Positions 34,687 to 43,993 of a stretch of 64,000 nt of DNA are shown here, piece after piece. The notes under the pieces were generated by a model. It was not told the DNA's origin, did not search any database, and was given only the letters and a program-made list of their open reading frames with translations. Every line of letters begins with the position of its first letter. Position 1 is the stretch's first letter. Made by a program: the position numbers and the translations under genes. The stretch lies in assembly GCA_938084585.1 (NCBI GenBank), contig CALKFF010000009.1:1-64000 (forward strand). Direction: 5' to 3'. Source of the DNA: an uncultured Flavobacteriales bacterium. Its GTDB lineage: Bacteria > Bacteroidota > Bacteroidia > Flavobacteriales_D > Sanyastnellaceae.

Positions 34687-36150
34687 ATGGGAGGACATCG
34701 ACGGGTGAAGCGGGCGTTTCACAAGGGACAGATTCTGACGCTGCAAATTCAAGACATGGCGTTCGGAGGCAAGGGCATCGCACGCCTGGAGACGGAGAAG
34801 GGGCCGTTTGTGGTCTTCGTGCAAAATGCCTTCCCAGGCCAAACCGTCGAAGCCCAGGTCGTGAAGTGCAAGTCGAAGCATGCCGAATGTCGCTTGGTGA
34901 AGGTGCTCGAAAAGGCCGACTTTGAGTTGGAGTTGCCACACCAAGTCATCCCTGGGGCGCCATACGCCACGGTGCCCATCGAACGCCAGCACGAATGGAA
35001 GGCCGCCACCGCGCTGGACCTGTACCGCAAAATCGGCGGGGTGGAAAATTTGGACGACGTGTTCCAAGGCCTTGTGCCCTCTCCGGAGACCTGGCACTAC
35101 CGGAACAAAATGGAATACAGCTTCTCGGAGATCCGGCACGACCTCGAGACCGACGAAAAGGTGGACGATTTCGGGCTGGGCTTCAAGCATCGGGGCACCT
35201 GGTGGGCCGTGGAAAATTTGGACGGGGACAGCGGGTTGTTCGACCCTTTGGTCGAGTCGACCCTTCATGAAGTTCGGACGTGGTGTGAAGCGACGGGCTT
35301 GCCGGCCTGGCATCCTCCCCAGCGCAAGGGCTTCTTCCGGTTCCTCGTGGTCCGCAAGAGCCTCGCCGACGGCGGCCTCCTCGTCAACCTCGTGACCACG
35401 TCAGACGCCCCCTTGGACGTGGAAGGTTTTGTGGGGCTCATTCGAGGCTTGTGGGGCGACCGTGTGCAAGGCATTCTGCACACCCTCAACGACGACGTCG
35501 GTGAGCGCGTGGAAGCCCGCGAAGGACAATCCAAAGTCATCTGGGGCAACAGCACCGTGACCGAGGTGCTGCACGGGTTGTCGTTTGGCATCAGCATGGC
35601 CTCGTTCTTCCAGACCAACCCGGCCTCGGCCGAGCGGTTGTACGCCGAAGTCATGGCCCTCGCCTTGGAAGGTGTGGAATCCCGCCCTGGCCAAGTCATC
35701 ATGGACCTGTTCTGCGGAACCGGCACCATCGGCCAAATCCTGGCCAAGCACGCCAACGTGCCCGTGGTTGGGGTGGACATCGTGCCCCAAGCCATCGAAG
35801 ACGCCCGCGAGGCGGCGACCCGCAATGGCATCGACAACGTCAGCTTCTTCGCGGCGGATGCCGGGAAATTTTTGTTGGAACACCCTGAGTACAAGGGCAA
35901 GCTGCACACTGTGGTGCTCGACCCGCCGCGCGCAGGCATTTCGCCCAAGACGCTTCGCAAGGTCATGCGGCTCGAAGCCCAGCGGATTGTGTACGTCAGC
36001 TGCAACCCCGCCACCCAAGCGCGCGATTTGGTGGAACTGCGAACCCAAGGGTACGAATTGAAGTCCTTGAAACTCGTCGATCAATTCCCGCACACCGCCC
36101 ACGTGGAGGCGGTCGCATTGTTGGAGAAAATCCCGAACTTGGTCTCATGA
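34687..36150 (+). CDS. rlmD: 23S rRNA (uracil-5-)-methyltransferase RlmD-like, lacking Fe-S cysteines
   Basis: A 487-residue SAM-dependent RNA m5U methyltransferase. TRAM domain at residues 10-70 (GQILTLQIQDMAFGGKGIAR). Motif I MDLFCGTGTIG, acidic VVGVDIV, catalytic DPPRAG and the nucleophilic Cys in VYVSCNPATQARDL are intact. The C-x5-C-x2-C cluster expected after the TRAM domain is absent (that stretch reads LPHQVIPGAPYATVPIERQ), so no 4Fe-4S cluster. The target may be U1939 as in RlmD or another 23S/tRNA uridine. The longer frame from 34615 crosses the promoter, so the ATG at 34687 is preferred. Overlaps pyrR by ATGA. Confidence 0.88.
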   Translation: MGGHRRVKRAFHKGQILTLQIQDMAFGGKGIARLETEKGPFVVFVQNAFPGQTVEAQVVKCKSKHAECRLVKVLEKADFELELPHQVIPGAPYATVPIERQHEWKAATALDLYRKIGGVENLDDVFQGLVPSPETWHYRNKMEYSFSEIRHDLETDEKVDDFGLGFKHRGTWWAVENLDGDSGLFDPLVESTLHEVRTWCEATGLPAWHPPQRKGFFRFLVVRKSLADGGLLVNLVTTSDAPLDVEGFVGLIRGLWGDRVQGILHTLNDDVGERVEAREGQSKVIWGNSTVTEVLHGLSFGISMASFFQTNPASAERLYAEVMALALEGVESRPGQVIMDLFCGTGTIGQILAKHANVPVVGVDIVPQAIEDAREAATRNGIDNVSFFAADAGKFLLEHPEYKGKLHTVVLDPPRAGISPKTLRKVMRLEAQRIVYVSCNPATQARDLVELRTQGYELKSLKLVDQFPHTAHVEAVALLEKIPNLVS

Positions 36151-36668
36151 GTGCTCAACGTGATTTGGTCATGACCCACGACAACGTGGTCCGCAAGTTG
36201 GACCGCATGGCCCGGGAACTTCTGGAAGTGCACTACCAAGAGTCCACCCTTGTCCTCATTGGGGTGGCCGGCCAAGGTGTGGCGTTGTGTGAGGCGTTGT
36301 CTTCGAGGCTTCAAGCCCTGTCCGACCTCAAGGTGGTGACAGGCACGTTGACCATGCACAAGGACTTGCCGTTGGAACACGAGCTGCGTTGCGACGTGGA
36401 CATGGCCACCTGGAACGACAAGATTGTGATCCTGGTGGACGACGTGCTGAATTCAGGCCGAACGTTGATTCACGCCGTTCGATTTGTCTTGGAGGGCCAC
36501 CCGCGCGAGGTTCACACCGCGGTGCTCGTCGACCGGAAGCACCGGTCCTTCCCCATTCGTGCCGACTACTGCGGTTTGACGTTGAGCACACACCACAACG
36601 AACACATCGCCGTCGACCTGTCGGATCCGGACCACGCGTCGGTGCATTTGGAGCGCCCCGCGTCCTGA
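36147..36668 (+). CDS. pyrR: PyrR-like phosphoribosyltransferase
   Basis: A 173-residue type I PRTase. The PRPP loop reads IVILVDDVLNSGRTL; the PyrR-like ending LVDRKHRSFPIRADYCGLTL then THHNEHIAVDL matches the family. In relatives it has uracil PRTase activity and can bind pyr mRNA as an attenuator; no pyr operon or PyrR-type leader is seen here. It overlaps rlmD and converges on aroK with one base between the stops. Confidence 0.88.
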   Translation: MSAQRDLVMTHDNVVRKLDRMARELLEVHYQESTLVLIGVAGQGVALCEALSSRLQALSDLKVVTGTLTMHKDLPLEHELRCDVDMATWNDKIVILVDDVLNSGRTLIHAVRFVLEGHPREVHTAVLVDRKHRSFPIRADYCGLTLSTHHNEHIAVDLSDPDHASVHLERPAS

Positions 36669-36669
36669 G

Positions 36670-37209
36670 TCAACGTCCTTCGAGTCTCCAGCGCACTTGC
36701 GCCAGGGCGTCGTTCAGCAAAGCGTCGGTCCACTCTCCTTGCGTCCAGGTGACGTCGGCTTGGCCGTAGCATGCAGCGCGGGTCAACATCATCCTTTGGA
36801 CATGTTGCGCCAGCGCTTGGCCTGTTTTCCCTTTCAGCATGGGACGGGTGTCCAGCGAAGATTCCAACCGAAGCAACAACACCTCAAGCGGGGGCGCCAG
36901 GGCCACCACGAGCGACTTGCGGCGCATCCACTCCATGGCCCCGTCCGCACAAGGGGTACCTCCCCCCGTGGCCAGCACGATGGGCTCGTTGGGACGCAGG
37001 GCGTCGCTCAACGCGTCTTGCTCGGCCTCTCGGAAGGCAGGTTCGCCAAGCTCCGAAAAGACCTGGGGAATGGGCATGCCAAGCATGCGTTCCACCTCGG
37101 CGTCGGTGTCGAGAAACGGGCGCCCCAACCGCGTGGCCATGGCTTGGCCCACGGTGGACTTTCCGCTGCCCATGAATCCGATCAAGGAAAGGTGCATGTC
37201 TCGATTCAT
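36670..37209 (-). CDS. aroK: Shikimate kinase
   Basis: A 179-residue enzyme phosphorylating shikimate at the 3-OH. P-loop GFMGSGKST (residues 11-19), shikimate-binding DTDAEVE and GGGTPC, and the lid region SLDTRPML are all present. The ATG at 37209 overlaps the stop of the FAH-family gene (ATGA); an internal ATG at 37197 is possible. With aroQ and the DAHPS-CM gene it makes three shikimate-pathway loci in this window, each in a different operon. Confidence 0.96.
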   Translation of the reverse strand: MNRDMHLSLIGFMGSGKSTVGQAMATRLGRPFLDTDAEVERMLGMPIPQVFSELGEPAFREAEQDALSDALRPNEPIVLATGGGTPCADGAMEWMRRKSLVVALAPPLEVLLLRLESSLDTRPMLKGKTGQALAQHVQRMMLTRAACYGQADVTWTQGEWTDALLNDALAQVRWRLEGR

Positions 37210-37820
37210 TTGATGTTGACGGCAAACATCTCGCGGCCTTCCAAGTGGCCGGTGAGCCGGTCGCCAGGTTCCACAGCGGCCACCCCTGCGGGCGTGCCTG
37301 TGAAGATCAAGTCGCCCATTTTCAGGGTCATGAACGTGGACACTTCGGCAATCAACCGGTCCACCGAAAACAACATGTCCGACGAATTCCCCGATTGCAC
37401 CAATTGGTCGCGGTTGTGCAGGGTGAACGCCAGGTCATCCACAGGCTTGCCAAGTTCCTTCAACGGCACGAAGCCCCCCACCACCGCCGACCCATCGAAA
37501 GCCTTGGCCCGCTCCCATGGGTGGCCGTTCTCCTTCAACTCCGCCTGCACGTCTCGTGCGGTGAAATCGATGCCCAACCCCACTTCGTCGTAGTACCGGT
37601 GGGCATGGCGTTCTGCAATGGTTTTTCCAATGCGGTTGATTTTGACCACCAACTCCACCTCGTGATGCACCTCTTGGGTCCACGTGGGGATGTAAAAGGG
37701 GTGCTTGTGGCTGAGAATGGCGCTTTGCGGTTTCAGAAACACCACCGGCTTCTGCGGCACCGCATTCCCGAGTTCCTTGGCGTGCTGCGCGTAGTTGCGT
37801 CCGATGCAGATGATCTTCAT
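37206..37820 (-). CDS. Fumarylacetoacetate hydrolase family protein (FAHD1-like)
   Basis: A 204-residue metal-dependent hydrolase or decarboxylase of beta-diketo acids. Metal and active-site blocks: CIGRNYAQHAKELGN, HHEVELVVKIN (E-x-E), GIDFTARDVQAELKENGHPW, AKAFDGSAVVGGFVP and LIFTGTPAGVAAVEPGD. It is closest to the FAHD1/acylpyruvase or oxaloacetate decarboxylase group. Overlaps both neighbours (OmpA-like and aroK) by ATGA, so it is translated within the operon. Confidence 0.9.
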   Translation of the reverse strand: MKIICIGRNYAQHAKELGNAVPQKPVVFLKPQSAILSHKHPFYIPTWTQEVHHEVELVVKINRIGKTIAERHAHRYYDEVGLGIDFTARDVQAELKENGHPWERAKAFDGSAVVGGFVPLKELGKPVDDLAFTLHNRDQLVQSGNSSDMLFSVDRLIAEVSTFMTLKMGDLIFTGTPAGVAAVEPGDRLTGHLEGREMFAVNIK

Positions 37821-39037
37821 TCTTCCACAAAGAACGCCACCTCCACGCGCCTGTCCAAGGCGCCGCGGTTCTGGGCGCGCTCTTCCCCGAAGTAGTTGAG
37901 CACGACGCGTGTCGAGGCCACCCCGCTTTCAAGCAAGTGGGTCCTGACGGCTTCGGCCCGGCGCTTCGACAAAGCCAAATTCGCGGCACGGTCGCCTTTC
38001 ACATCGGCATGGCCCGTGCACACCACCCGCAGCCGCCCATGCATGCCCATCACTTCCACGACTTCATTCAACTGCAACTGCGCGGCCAAGGTCAGCCGGG
38101 TGCTCCCCTCGTAAAACTGCACGCTGAACGACGCTGGCAAATTCAAGGCCTTCAATTCAGCGTCTGCCGAGGGGGACGTCCGCGTCGGAGTCCAAGCGCG
38201 TTCTGCCCAGTCTCTGGCGCCAGAAGACTGGTTTTCAAGCCTCGAGATCCGCGCGCTTTGGTCTTCGAGCAAGTCGAGCACGCGAAGCATCATCTGCTCG
38301 AGGCCTGAGGAAGACGGCATTCCCAGGTCGCCCCAGCCCCCATCCTCGGCGCCGTCGAGCAGCGACATGGATTCCAATGAAAAATTGAGCTCCAAGGGCT
38401 TCAGTTCCTCGTTTTCCCCGAGCTCCATCCATTCCTCGAGGTTGTCCTCGGGCACGCTTTGCTCAATGGTCCCGATTTTTTGGAGCAACCCTCGGTTGAC
38501 GAACCGCCCGAGCTCCACCCCCACCTGCAGAAGGATTTCTTGGATGCGTTGTTCTACCAAGACGTACAAGTTCTCCTCGAAACTTCTCGATTGCCCCGTC
38601 CGGAACCGCTCCGCATCACGGGGGTCGAGTTCGTCGAAGTCCAACAGCAAGTCGGACACCAAAGGGGAAAACCCTTGGAACTTCTCGGTCCCTGCGAACG
38701 AGCGAATTCGCAACATGTCGGACACGATGCGTTCCATTCCGCGAGACACCGACCTCACCGACTCGGCCCAGCCCAAGTCCTCTTCCGTCAAGAGAATTTG
38801 TCCTCGGAGGTAGACCCCCAACGCGTCCACTGTGAGTGCACGGAGCCGTTCCAACTCAGGGTCGGGTGCGCTGGCGTAATAGTTCACGACCAGGGTGCCT
38901 TCTTTTTGGTCTTGGGCGACCCAACCGGCCTGGGAAGATTGGCCATGCGCAAGCCAGGACCATCCTGCAAGGGCGAAGCACCCCAGGATGCGTCGGGCAC
39001 GTCGCGTGGCACGCTGCGCCGATGGCATGGTCTCCAT
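37817..39037 (-). CDS. OmpA-family periplasmic/outer-membrane protein
   Basis: A 406-residue exported protein: signal peptide near RRILGCFALAGWSWLAHGQ, a long unclassified acidic middle (about 35-290), then a C-terminal OmpA domain that binds peptidoglycan (FYEGSTRLTLAAQLQLNEVV; TGHADVKGDRAANLALSKRRAEAV; NYFGEERAQNRGALDRRVEV). No beta-barrel pattern is evident in the middle part. Two ATGs (39037 and 39028) are possible starts. It lies 28 bp after the WcaJ-type gene and overlaps the FAH gene. Confidence 0.85.
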   Translation of the reverse strand: METMPSAQRATRRARRILGCFALAGWSWLAHGQSSQAGWVAQDQKEGTLVVNYYASAPDPELERLRALTVDALGVYLRGQILLTEEDLGWAESVRSVSRGMERIVSDMLRIRSFAGTEKFQGFSPLVSDLLLDFDELDPRDAERFRTGQSRSFEENLYVLVEQRIQEILLQVGVELGRFVNRGLLQKIGTIEQSVPEDNLEEWMELGENEELKPLELNFSLESMSLLDGAEDGGWGDLGMPSSSGLEQMMLRVLDLLEDQSARISRLENQSSGARDWAERAWTPTRTSPSADAELKALNLPASFSVQFYEGSTRLTLAAQLQLNEVVEVMGMHGRLRVVCTGHADVKGDRAANLALSKRRAEAVRTHLLESGVASTRVVLNYFGEERAQNRGALDRRVEVAFFVEE

Positions 39038-39065
39038 GCCTGCAATTTCGTGAATTTTATGTAAA

Positions 39066-40475
39066 TCACTTACCCTCCCTCCTCACCACCGTGCGGACGG
39101 TGTAAAGCAGGATCTTCAAGTCCAGCAACAGGGAGATGTTTTCGAGGTACATGATGTCGTACCGCAAGCGCTGACGCATCTGGTCCACATTCTCCGCGTA
39201 GCCGTATTTCACTTGGCCCCACGAGGTGATGCCTGGCCGGACTTGCTGCAGCCTCAAAAAGTGTGGGCTGTGATGGACGATTTGGTCGGTGAAAAACGCC
39301 CGCTCAGGACGGGGGCCCACCAGCGACATGTCTCCCTTCAACACATTCCAAAACTGAGGCAGTTCGTCGATTCGTGCTTGTCGCAGCTTCTTTCCCACCG
39401 CCGTGATTCTGGGGTCGTCGTCCGAGCTTAGGCGCGGCTTCACCCCTTCCGCATCCACGACCATGGTCCGGAATTTCACGATCTTGAACGGCGTTCCGTG
39501 AAGGCCTAGACGCTCCTGGCGGTAGAACACAGGTCCTGGCGAACTTCGACGCACCGCGATGGCCACCGCGGCCAGCAAGGGCGACAGGACCACAAGGGCC
39601 AACGCGCTCAAGACGACGTCCAACGCGCGCTTGACCACGCGCATGCCCGCCGTCAACCCGGGCTTGCTCAAATTCACCAGCGGCACCCCAAACAAGTTGG
39701 ACGACCGCACCGTCCCCGCCATGTAATCCAAGGCGCCTGGCACCACCAAGATGTCCACCCCACGTCCTTCCAAGAGTGCGATCCACCCCAACGTCGCAGG
39801 GTCGTCGCCCACGCGTGTGGTCAACACCGCCCGGTCCACGGGGTGCGTGTCCAGCCACGAATCCAGCGACTTGAGCCCTGCCTTGAGGTCATCGCGTGTC
39901 CACGTCGCCACAACATCCCACCCCAGCCTTCCTGGGGTCCGTGACACGTCGTTCAAGAAAGCGGCGTTGCCATCTTCGTCACCCACAACCAACGTCGGGT
40001 AGGCCCATGTGCCATTTTGAACATTCCGCACCACCCTAGACGTCCAAGCCCAACGGGCGCCCAAAATCAAGGTCAAGTGGGTCCCCATCCACACCCCCAA
40101 CGTCTCGTAATGGTCCACATGGGTTCGGGTCACGTCGTCGAGCAACAACAGGAAGAAGAGCAAGACGCCGCCCAAGGCTGCGGACCGGAAGGACTGCCGC
40201 ACTTCCAAACCTCGGTGACGTTGGCGCACGTCCAGGTACATCCCCATGCACGCGTGCAAACCCACCCAAAAGAGGGGCACCACGACCATTGCCTTCCAAA
40301 AATTCTCGTCGGGGGTGATGTCGATCTCCATCCCAAACCGCCGGGGCTCCACCACGGCTTTGCGGAACGTGAACAGCACTGCCCAAGCCACGGCTGAGGC
40401 CAGGGCGTCAGTCGCCACATACCGCCACGCCCAAGAGGTCCAAGGCCTCGCTTGAGGCTGTCTGTCAGTCGGCAA
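39066..40475 (-). CDS. Undecaprenyl-phosphate sugar phosphotransferase (WcaJ/WbaP-like)
   Basis: A 469-residue polyprenyl glycosylphosphotransferase that loads the first sugar phosphate on undecaprenyl phosphate for exopolysaccharide or O-antigen. Four N-terminal membrane segments (about 20-135), a Rossmann-like middle (TLVVGDEDGNAAFLND), one membrane helix at about 275-300 (VVLSALALVVLSPLLAAVA) and the catalytic domain with FYRQERLGLHGTPFKIVKFRTM, DELPQFWNVLKGDMSLVGPRP and RPGITSWGQV. No other polysaccharide genes are next to it. It overlaps the upstream lipoprotein gene by 11 bp. Confidence 0.93.
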   Translation of the reverse strand: MPTDRQPQARPWTSWAWRYVATDALASAVAWAVLFTFRKAVVEPRRFGMEIDITPDENFWKAMVVVPLFWVGLHACMGMYLDVRQRHRGLEVRQSFRSAALGGVLLFFLLLLDDVTRTHVDHYETLGVWMGTHLTLILGARWAWTSRVVRNVQNGTWAYPTLVVGDEDGNAAFLNDVSRTPGRLGWDVVATWTRDDLKAGLKSLDSWLDTHPVDRAVLTTRVGDDPATLGWIALLEGRGVDILVVPGALDYMAGTVRSSNLFGVPLVNLSKPGLTAGMRVVKRALDVVLSALALVVLSPLLAAVAIAVRRSSPGPVFYRQERLGLHGTPFKIVKFRTMVVDAEGVKPRLSSDDDPRITAVGKKLRQARIDELPQFWNVLKGDMSLVGPRPERAFFTDQIVHHSPHFLRLQQVRPGITSWGQVKYGYAENVDQMRQRLRYDIMYLENISLLLDLKILLYTVRTVVRREGK

Positions 40476-41346
40476 AGTGCACGAATTTGAAGTTGTCCAA
40501 CCAAATGTTGCCTTCGCTGCCGTCTGCAGGGATGCTGGCGTTCAGCGCAATTTCAAACGCCGCCGCGTCCTGCATCGTGGACAAGGCAGGGTACAAATCC
40601 AAGTACATCTTCTTCCACTCGCACAGCCCCTCCTCGTCGCAGGTCGGGTTGAGGCCGAGGATGGACAACCGACCGGCTTGGCTCCCGCCCAACACATCCA
40701 GCCCCACGAAGAATCCGACGTCGCATTTGTAGTTGAATTCGAGGTAGACTTCACGGTCCCTGGGCAGGTTGTAGAATTGTTCGTTCGTGGCTGCGCTGAG
40801 TTGCGTGTGTGTGCTGTCCAGCTTGATGTGCCCTGAAGCCGACCCCTCAAACACTTGGCTGGGCTCGGTTTGACGGACGACTTCCGCGTTGCTGTTGACC
40901 CCGGCCAAAAACCGGTTGGCCGACTCGAAATCCTCGGCCAGGATGACCTTGGTGGTCAACCCGCTGTGGTCCACGTACCCGCCACCAAAATCGACAGACT
41001 TGACCGTGGTTGGATCGCCGTCGAGGCTCACCGTGTTGACGTCGTAGTACCGGTACGGCCGACGCGTGGCAGCCACCCCATTGGCTCGGATGCCCGGCAC
41101 CAACGTGACGGTCTGTGGTGCCCCTTGAGGGAGGGCGATGGTGGCCGGCAAAGGGTACACCCCCAGCACGTCCGCCGCGCCGTACACCCACACCTCTTCC
41201 ACCCGGTGGGAATTGGTGCCTTGTTCTGGTGTCGTGGTCAGGGTGTAAGAAGACACCTCGAGCACCTCGGGCGCACCCGGATCCCATTGCGACACATCGC
41301 ATCCCAGAAGGGCAACCGCCCAAAACATCCAATGGCCCCGTTTCAC
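40465..41346 (-). CDS. Hypothetical lipoprotein (beta-rich, possible carbohydrate-binding fold)
   Basis: A 293-residue envelope protein read from a GTG at 41346: [16 protein letters not shown] gives a basic n-region and lipobox LLGC. A TACCTTCG box (41351-41358, minus) lies 4 bp before this GTG, and the ATG at 41379 lies upstream of the box, so the GTG is preferred. The mature part is beta-rich: an Ig-like first third ([20 protein letters not shown]), then a jelly-roll-like segment ([48 protein letters not shown]) resembling carbohydrate-binding modules. No enzymatic motif. First gene of a minus operon ending with aroK. Confidence 0.7.
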   Translation of the reverse strand: MKRGHWMFWAVALLGCDVSQWDPGAPEVLEVSSYTLTTTPEQGTNSHRVEEVWVYGAADVLGVYPLPATIALPQGAPQTVTLVPGIRANGVAATRRPYRYYDVNTVSLDGDPTTVKSVDFGGGYVDHSGLTTKVILAEDFESANRFLAGVNSNAEVVRQTEPSQVFEGSASGHIKLDSTHTQLSAATNEQFYNLPRDREVYLEFNYKCDVGFFVGLDVLGGSQAGRLSILGLNPTCDEEGLCEWKKMYLDLYPALSTMQDAAAFEIALNASIPADGSEGNIWLDNFKFVHFAD

Positions 41347-41350
41347 ACCG

Positions 41351-41403
41351 CGAAGGTAGGGGTGCCGAGGAGGATGCATGCGCTGAGATTTGGCCTACTT
41401 TTG
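41351..41403. promoter_or_regulatory. Divergent putative -7 boxes before lipoprotein and transaldolase genes
   Basis: TACCTTCG on minus (41358 to 41351) precedes the lipoprotein GTG at 41346, and TACTTTTG on plus (41396-41403) precedes the transaldolase ATG at 41428 by 24 bp. Both match TAnnTTTG with zero or one mismatch. Confidence 0.5.
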
Positions 41404-41427
41404 CCGCCAAACGCCCAACCATTTTCC

Positions 41428-42084
41428 ATGAAATTTTTCATCGACACCGCCAACCTCGACCAAATCCGTGAAGCCCAAGCCCTGGGCATCCTTGACGGAG
41501 TGACCACCAACCCCTCCCTGATGGCCAAAGAAGGCATCTCAGGCGACGAGGCGGTCAAGGCCCACTACAAGGCGATTTGCGACATCGTCGACGGCGACGT
41601 CAGCGCAGAAGTGATCTCCACCGATTTCGAGGGCATGGTCCGCGAAGGTGAAGCCCTCGCTGCCTTGCATGAAAACATCGTGGTGAAGGTGCCGATGATC
41701 CAAGAAGGCATCAAGGCCATCAGTCACTTCACCGACCACGGCATCCGGACCAACTGCACCTTGATCTTCAGCCCAGGCCAAGCCTTGGTGGCTGCCAAAG
41801 CAGGCGCGTCTTACGTGAGCCCATTCATCGGCCGCTTGGACGACATCAGCTCGGACGGCATGGACCTGATCGAAGACATCCGCAACATTTTCGACAACTA
41901 CGACTTCGGCACAGAAATCTTGGCGGCCAGCGTCCGCGGCCCCATGCACGTCATCGAATGTGCCAAGCTGGGTGCGGACGTGATGACCGGGCCTTTGAGC
42001 GCCATCGAAGGGTTGATGAAGCACCCGTTGACCGACATCGGCTTGGCCAAGTTCCTCGCGGACCACGCCAAGTCGAACGGCTGA
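41428..42084 (+). CDS. Transaldolase / fructose-6-phosphate aldolase (TalC/FSA-like)
   Basis: A 218-residue class I aldolase forming a Schiff base. Signatures: [63 protein letters not shown] (catalytic Lys), [19 protein letters not shown] and [10 protein letters not shown]. The short form groups with bacterial TalC transaldolases of the pentose phosphate pathway as well as with fructose-6-phosphate aldolase, and the two are not separable here. Normal length. tsaC follows after 13 bp. Confidence 0.93.
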   Translation: MKFFIDTANLDQIREAQALGILDGVTTNPSLMAKEGISGDEAVKAHYKAICDIVDGDVSAEVISTDFEGMVREGEALAALHENIVVKVPMIQEGIKAISHFTDHGIRTNCTLIFSPGQALVAAKAGASYVSPFIGRLDDISSDGMDLIEDIRNIFDNYDFGTEILAASVRGPMHVIECAKLGADVMTGPLSAIEGLMKHPLTDIGLAKFLADHAKSNG

Positions 42085-42097
42085 AGCCCCAGTCGCT

Positions 42098-42724
42098 TTG
42101 GCGGACCTGCTGAAACTTCACGACCAGAACCCTGACCCTCGCAAGGTGCAGGAAGTGCTGCGTGTGCTGGACAGGGACGGCCTTGTGGTCTGCCCCACCG
42201 ACACGGTGTACAGCTTCGCAGCCAAACTGGGCAGCCCCAAGGCCTTCGACCGCCTGGCCCGCGCCAAGGGAATCAAGCCCGATAAAGCCGAGTTTTCCCT
42301 GCTCTGTGCGGACTTGAGCGACCTGAGCAAGTACGCCCAGCATCTGAGCAACCCGCTGTTCAAAATGATGAAGCGTGCCTTGCCTGGGCCCTACACCTTC
42401 ATCCTTCCGGCCAGCAGTGAGGTCCCCAAACTTTACCGCAGCCGCAAGAAAACCATCGGGATTCGCGTGCCGGACCATCCTGTGGCCCTTCACGTGTTGA
42501 AGGAGCTTGGCACGCCGTTGGTCGTGAGCAGCGTCCATGACGACGACGACCTGATGGAATACACCACCGACCCTGAGCTCATTTGCGAGCGACACGGACA
42601 TGTGGTGGACTTGGTCATCGACGGGGGCATCGGCCAATTGGAAGCCTCCACTGTGCTCGATTGCACAAGCGGTGAGCCTGAACTGGTGCGCCAAGGGCTG
42701 GGACCGGTCGACGGGTTGCTCTGA
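42098..42724 (+). CDS. tsaC: L-threonylcarbamoyladenylate synthase (TsaC/Sua5 YrdC domain)
   Basis: A 208-residue enzyme making threonylcarbamoyl-AMP from Thr, bicarbonate and ATP for t6A37 of ANN-reading tRNAs. YrdC blocks: VVCPTDTVYSFAAKLGSPKAF, RAKGIKPDKAEFSLLCAD, MKRALPGPYTFILPAS, KTIGIRVPDHPVALHVL and ASTVLDCT. No C-terminal Sua5 domain, so the short TsaC type. No ATG fits; the start is a TTG at 42098, 13 bp after the aldolase stop, consistent with family starts. Confidence 0.93.
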   Translation: MADLLKLHDQNPDPRKVQEVLRVLDRDGLVVCPTDTVYSFAAKLGSPKAFDRLARAKGIKPDKAEFSLLCADLSDLSKYAQHLSNPLFKMMKRALPGPYTFILPASSEVPKLYRSRKKTIGIRVPDHPVALHVLKELGTPLVVSSVHDDDDLMEYTTDPELICERHGHVVDLVIDGGIGQLEASTVLDCTSGEPELVRQGLGPVDGLL

Positions 42725-42736
42725 CGACGCCTGCGT

Positions 42737-43393
42737 TCAGTCGCGGGCGCGTGCAGACAGCATGGGCACAAAGGCCGCCATGCCATGGTCTTTCTTGGTG
42801 AATTCCCGCTCGCTGATTCGGTCGATGGTCCACATCCGTTGGGTCTCGCCTCCGCCCACTGGGATGACCATGCGCCCCCCCACCTTCAACTGGCCCAACA
42901 ACGCTTGAGGCACGTCCGGCGCCCCGCACGTGATGATGATGCCGTCGAAAGGCGCGAACACAGGCTTGCCCTTGTAGCCGTCGCCATAGTACAACGCCGG
43001 CTTCCAGCCCATGGCTTTCAACAACGGTCCAGCGGCGTCGAAGAGCGCTTTTTGGCGTTCGATGCTGTGCACCTTGAAGCCCAATGCGCACAGGACGGCG
43101 CACTGGTACCCGCTGCCTGTTCCAATTTCCAAGATGGAATCCCCCGGCTGGGCCTCGAGCAACTCACTTTGCTTGGCCACGGTGTGGGGCTGGCTGATGG
43201 TTTGGCCGGCGGCGATCGGAAAGGCCTTGTTGGAGTAGGCGAATTGCGAAAAGGCCGAATCCATGAAAAAGTGCCGCGGCACCTCGTCCATGGCAGAAAG
43301 CACGCGCTCGTCCCTGATGCCCATGTCCCGCAACTCCTCCAAAAGCTTCCTCCTCTGCCCCTTGTGCATGTACGTGTCCTCCGGCAATTGCAT
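42737..43393 (-). CDS. pcm: Protein-L-isoaspartate O-methyltransferase
   Basis: A 218-residue SAM-dependent repair enzyme methylating L-isoaspartyl residues of damaged proteins. Motifs: RHFFMDSAFSQFAYSNKAFP, GQTISQPHTVAKQSELLE, ILEIGTGSGYQCAVLCALG (SAM site), PFDGIIITCGAPDVPQALL and GGRMVIPVG. Length is normal. A TAGTTTG sequence lies just before the ATG. Converges on tsaC, and is divergent from the DUF4494 gene across about 100 bp with no other gene. Confidence 0.94.
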   Translation of the reverse strand: MQLPEDTYMHKGQRRKLLEELRDMGIRDERVLSAMDEVPRHFFMDSAFSQFAYSNKAFPIAAGQTISQPHTVAKQSELLEAQPGDSILEIGTGSGYQCAVLCALGFKVHSIERQKALFDAAGPLLKAMGWKPALYYGDGYKGKPVFAPFDGIIITCGAPDVPQALLGQLKVGGRMVIPVGGGETQRMWTIDRISEREFTKKDHGMAAFVPMLSARARD

Positions 43394-43485
43394 GGACGCA
43401 AACTACCTCCTCCGACTGCAGCAGATGTGCACTTCATGTGGGCAATTTTCACAGCGCGTTGGTGAACAGCGACACGGCCTCCCTG

Positions 43486-43493
43486 TAGCTTCG
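43486..43493 (+). promoter_or_regulatory. Putative -7 box TAGCTTCG
   Basis: One mismatch to TAnnTTTG, ending 4 bp before the DUF4494 gene ATG at 43498. A TTG 24 bp further upstream is too distant to be a confident -33 element. Confidence 0.35.
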
Positions 43494-43497
43494 CGGC

Positions 43498-43986
43498 ATG
43501 GTGAAACACTGGTTCAATTGCAAGGTGAGCTCGCGGTCGTTGGACAGCGAGGGGGCGGAAGTGAAGAAGGTCGAGCAGTTTGTGCTGGACGCGTACACCT
43601 ACACCGAGGCGGAGACGCGCATGACCCAAATCTGCGAGTACGAGGGCATTCGGCCGTTTGAAATCACCCAGCTGACCAAAACCAACCTCATTGAGGTGAT
43701 TCGCTTTCCGGAGTGCGACAAGTGGTTCCGGGTCAAGGTGGCCATGACCACGTTCGACGCCGACAAGGGCACAGAAAAGGAGAGCAACCAACACATTCTG
43801 CTCAGCGCCATGGACGTGCGCGACGCCTTCGACAAAGTTTCTGGCCACATGAATCAACTCGGCGTGGGGTACGTCATCCCCTCCATTGCCTACCAGAAAA
43901 TTGTGGAAGTTTTTCCCCAAGACGAGTGGCAAGTCGTGGACGGCCAGGAACAACCCAAGGAAGACGCGGCACCGGTCGAAGCCTGA
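43498..43986 (+). CDS. DUF4494 domain protein
   Basis: A 162-residue cytoplasmic protein of a Bacteroidota-specific family. Typical start MVKHWFNCKVSSRS, then YTYTEAETRMTQICEYEGI, FRVKVAMTTFDADKGTEKES and HILLSAMDVRDAFDKV. No catalytic residues are recognisable and no function is known. It ends in an acidic tail. Monocistronic and convergent with the helicase gene (7 bp between stops). Confidence 0.88.
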   Translation: MVKHWFNCKVSSRSLDSEGAEVKKVEQFVLDAYTYTEAETRMTQICEYEGIRPFEITQLTKTNLIEVIRFPECDKWFRVKVAMTTFDADKGTEKESNQHILLSAMDVRDAFDKVSGHMNQLGVGYVIPSIAYQKIVEVFPQDEWQVVDGQEQPKEDAAPVEA

Positions 43987-43993
43987 CCTGAGG

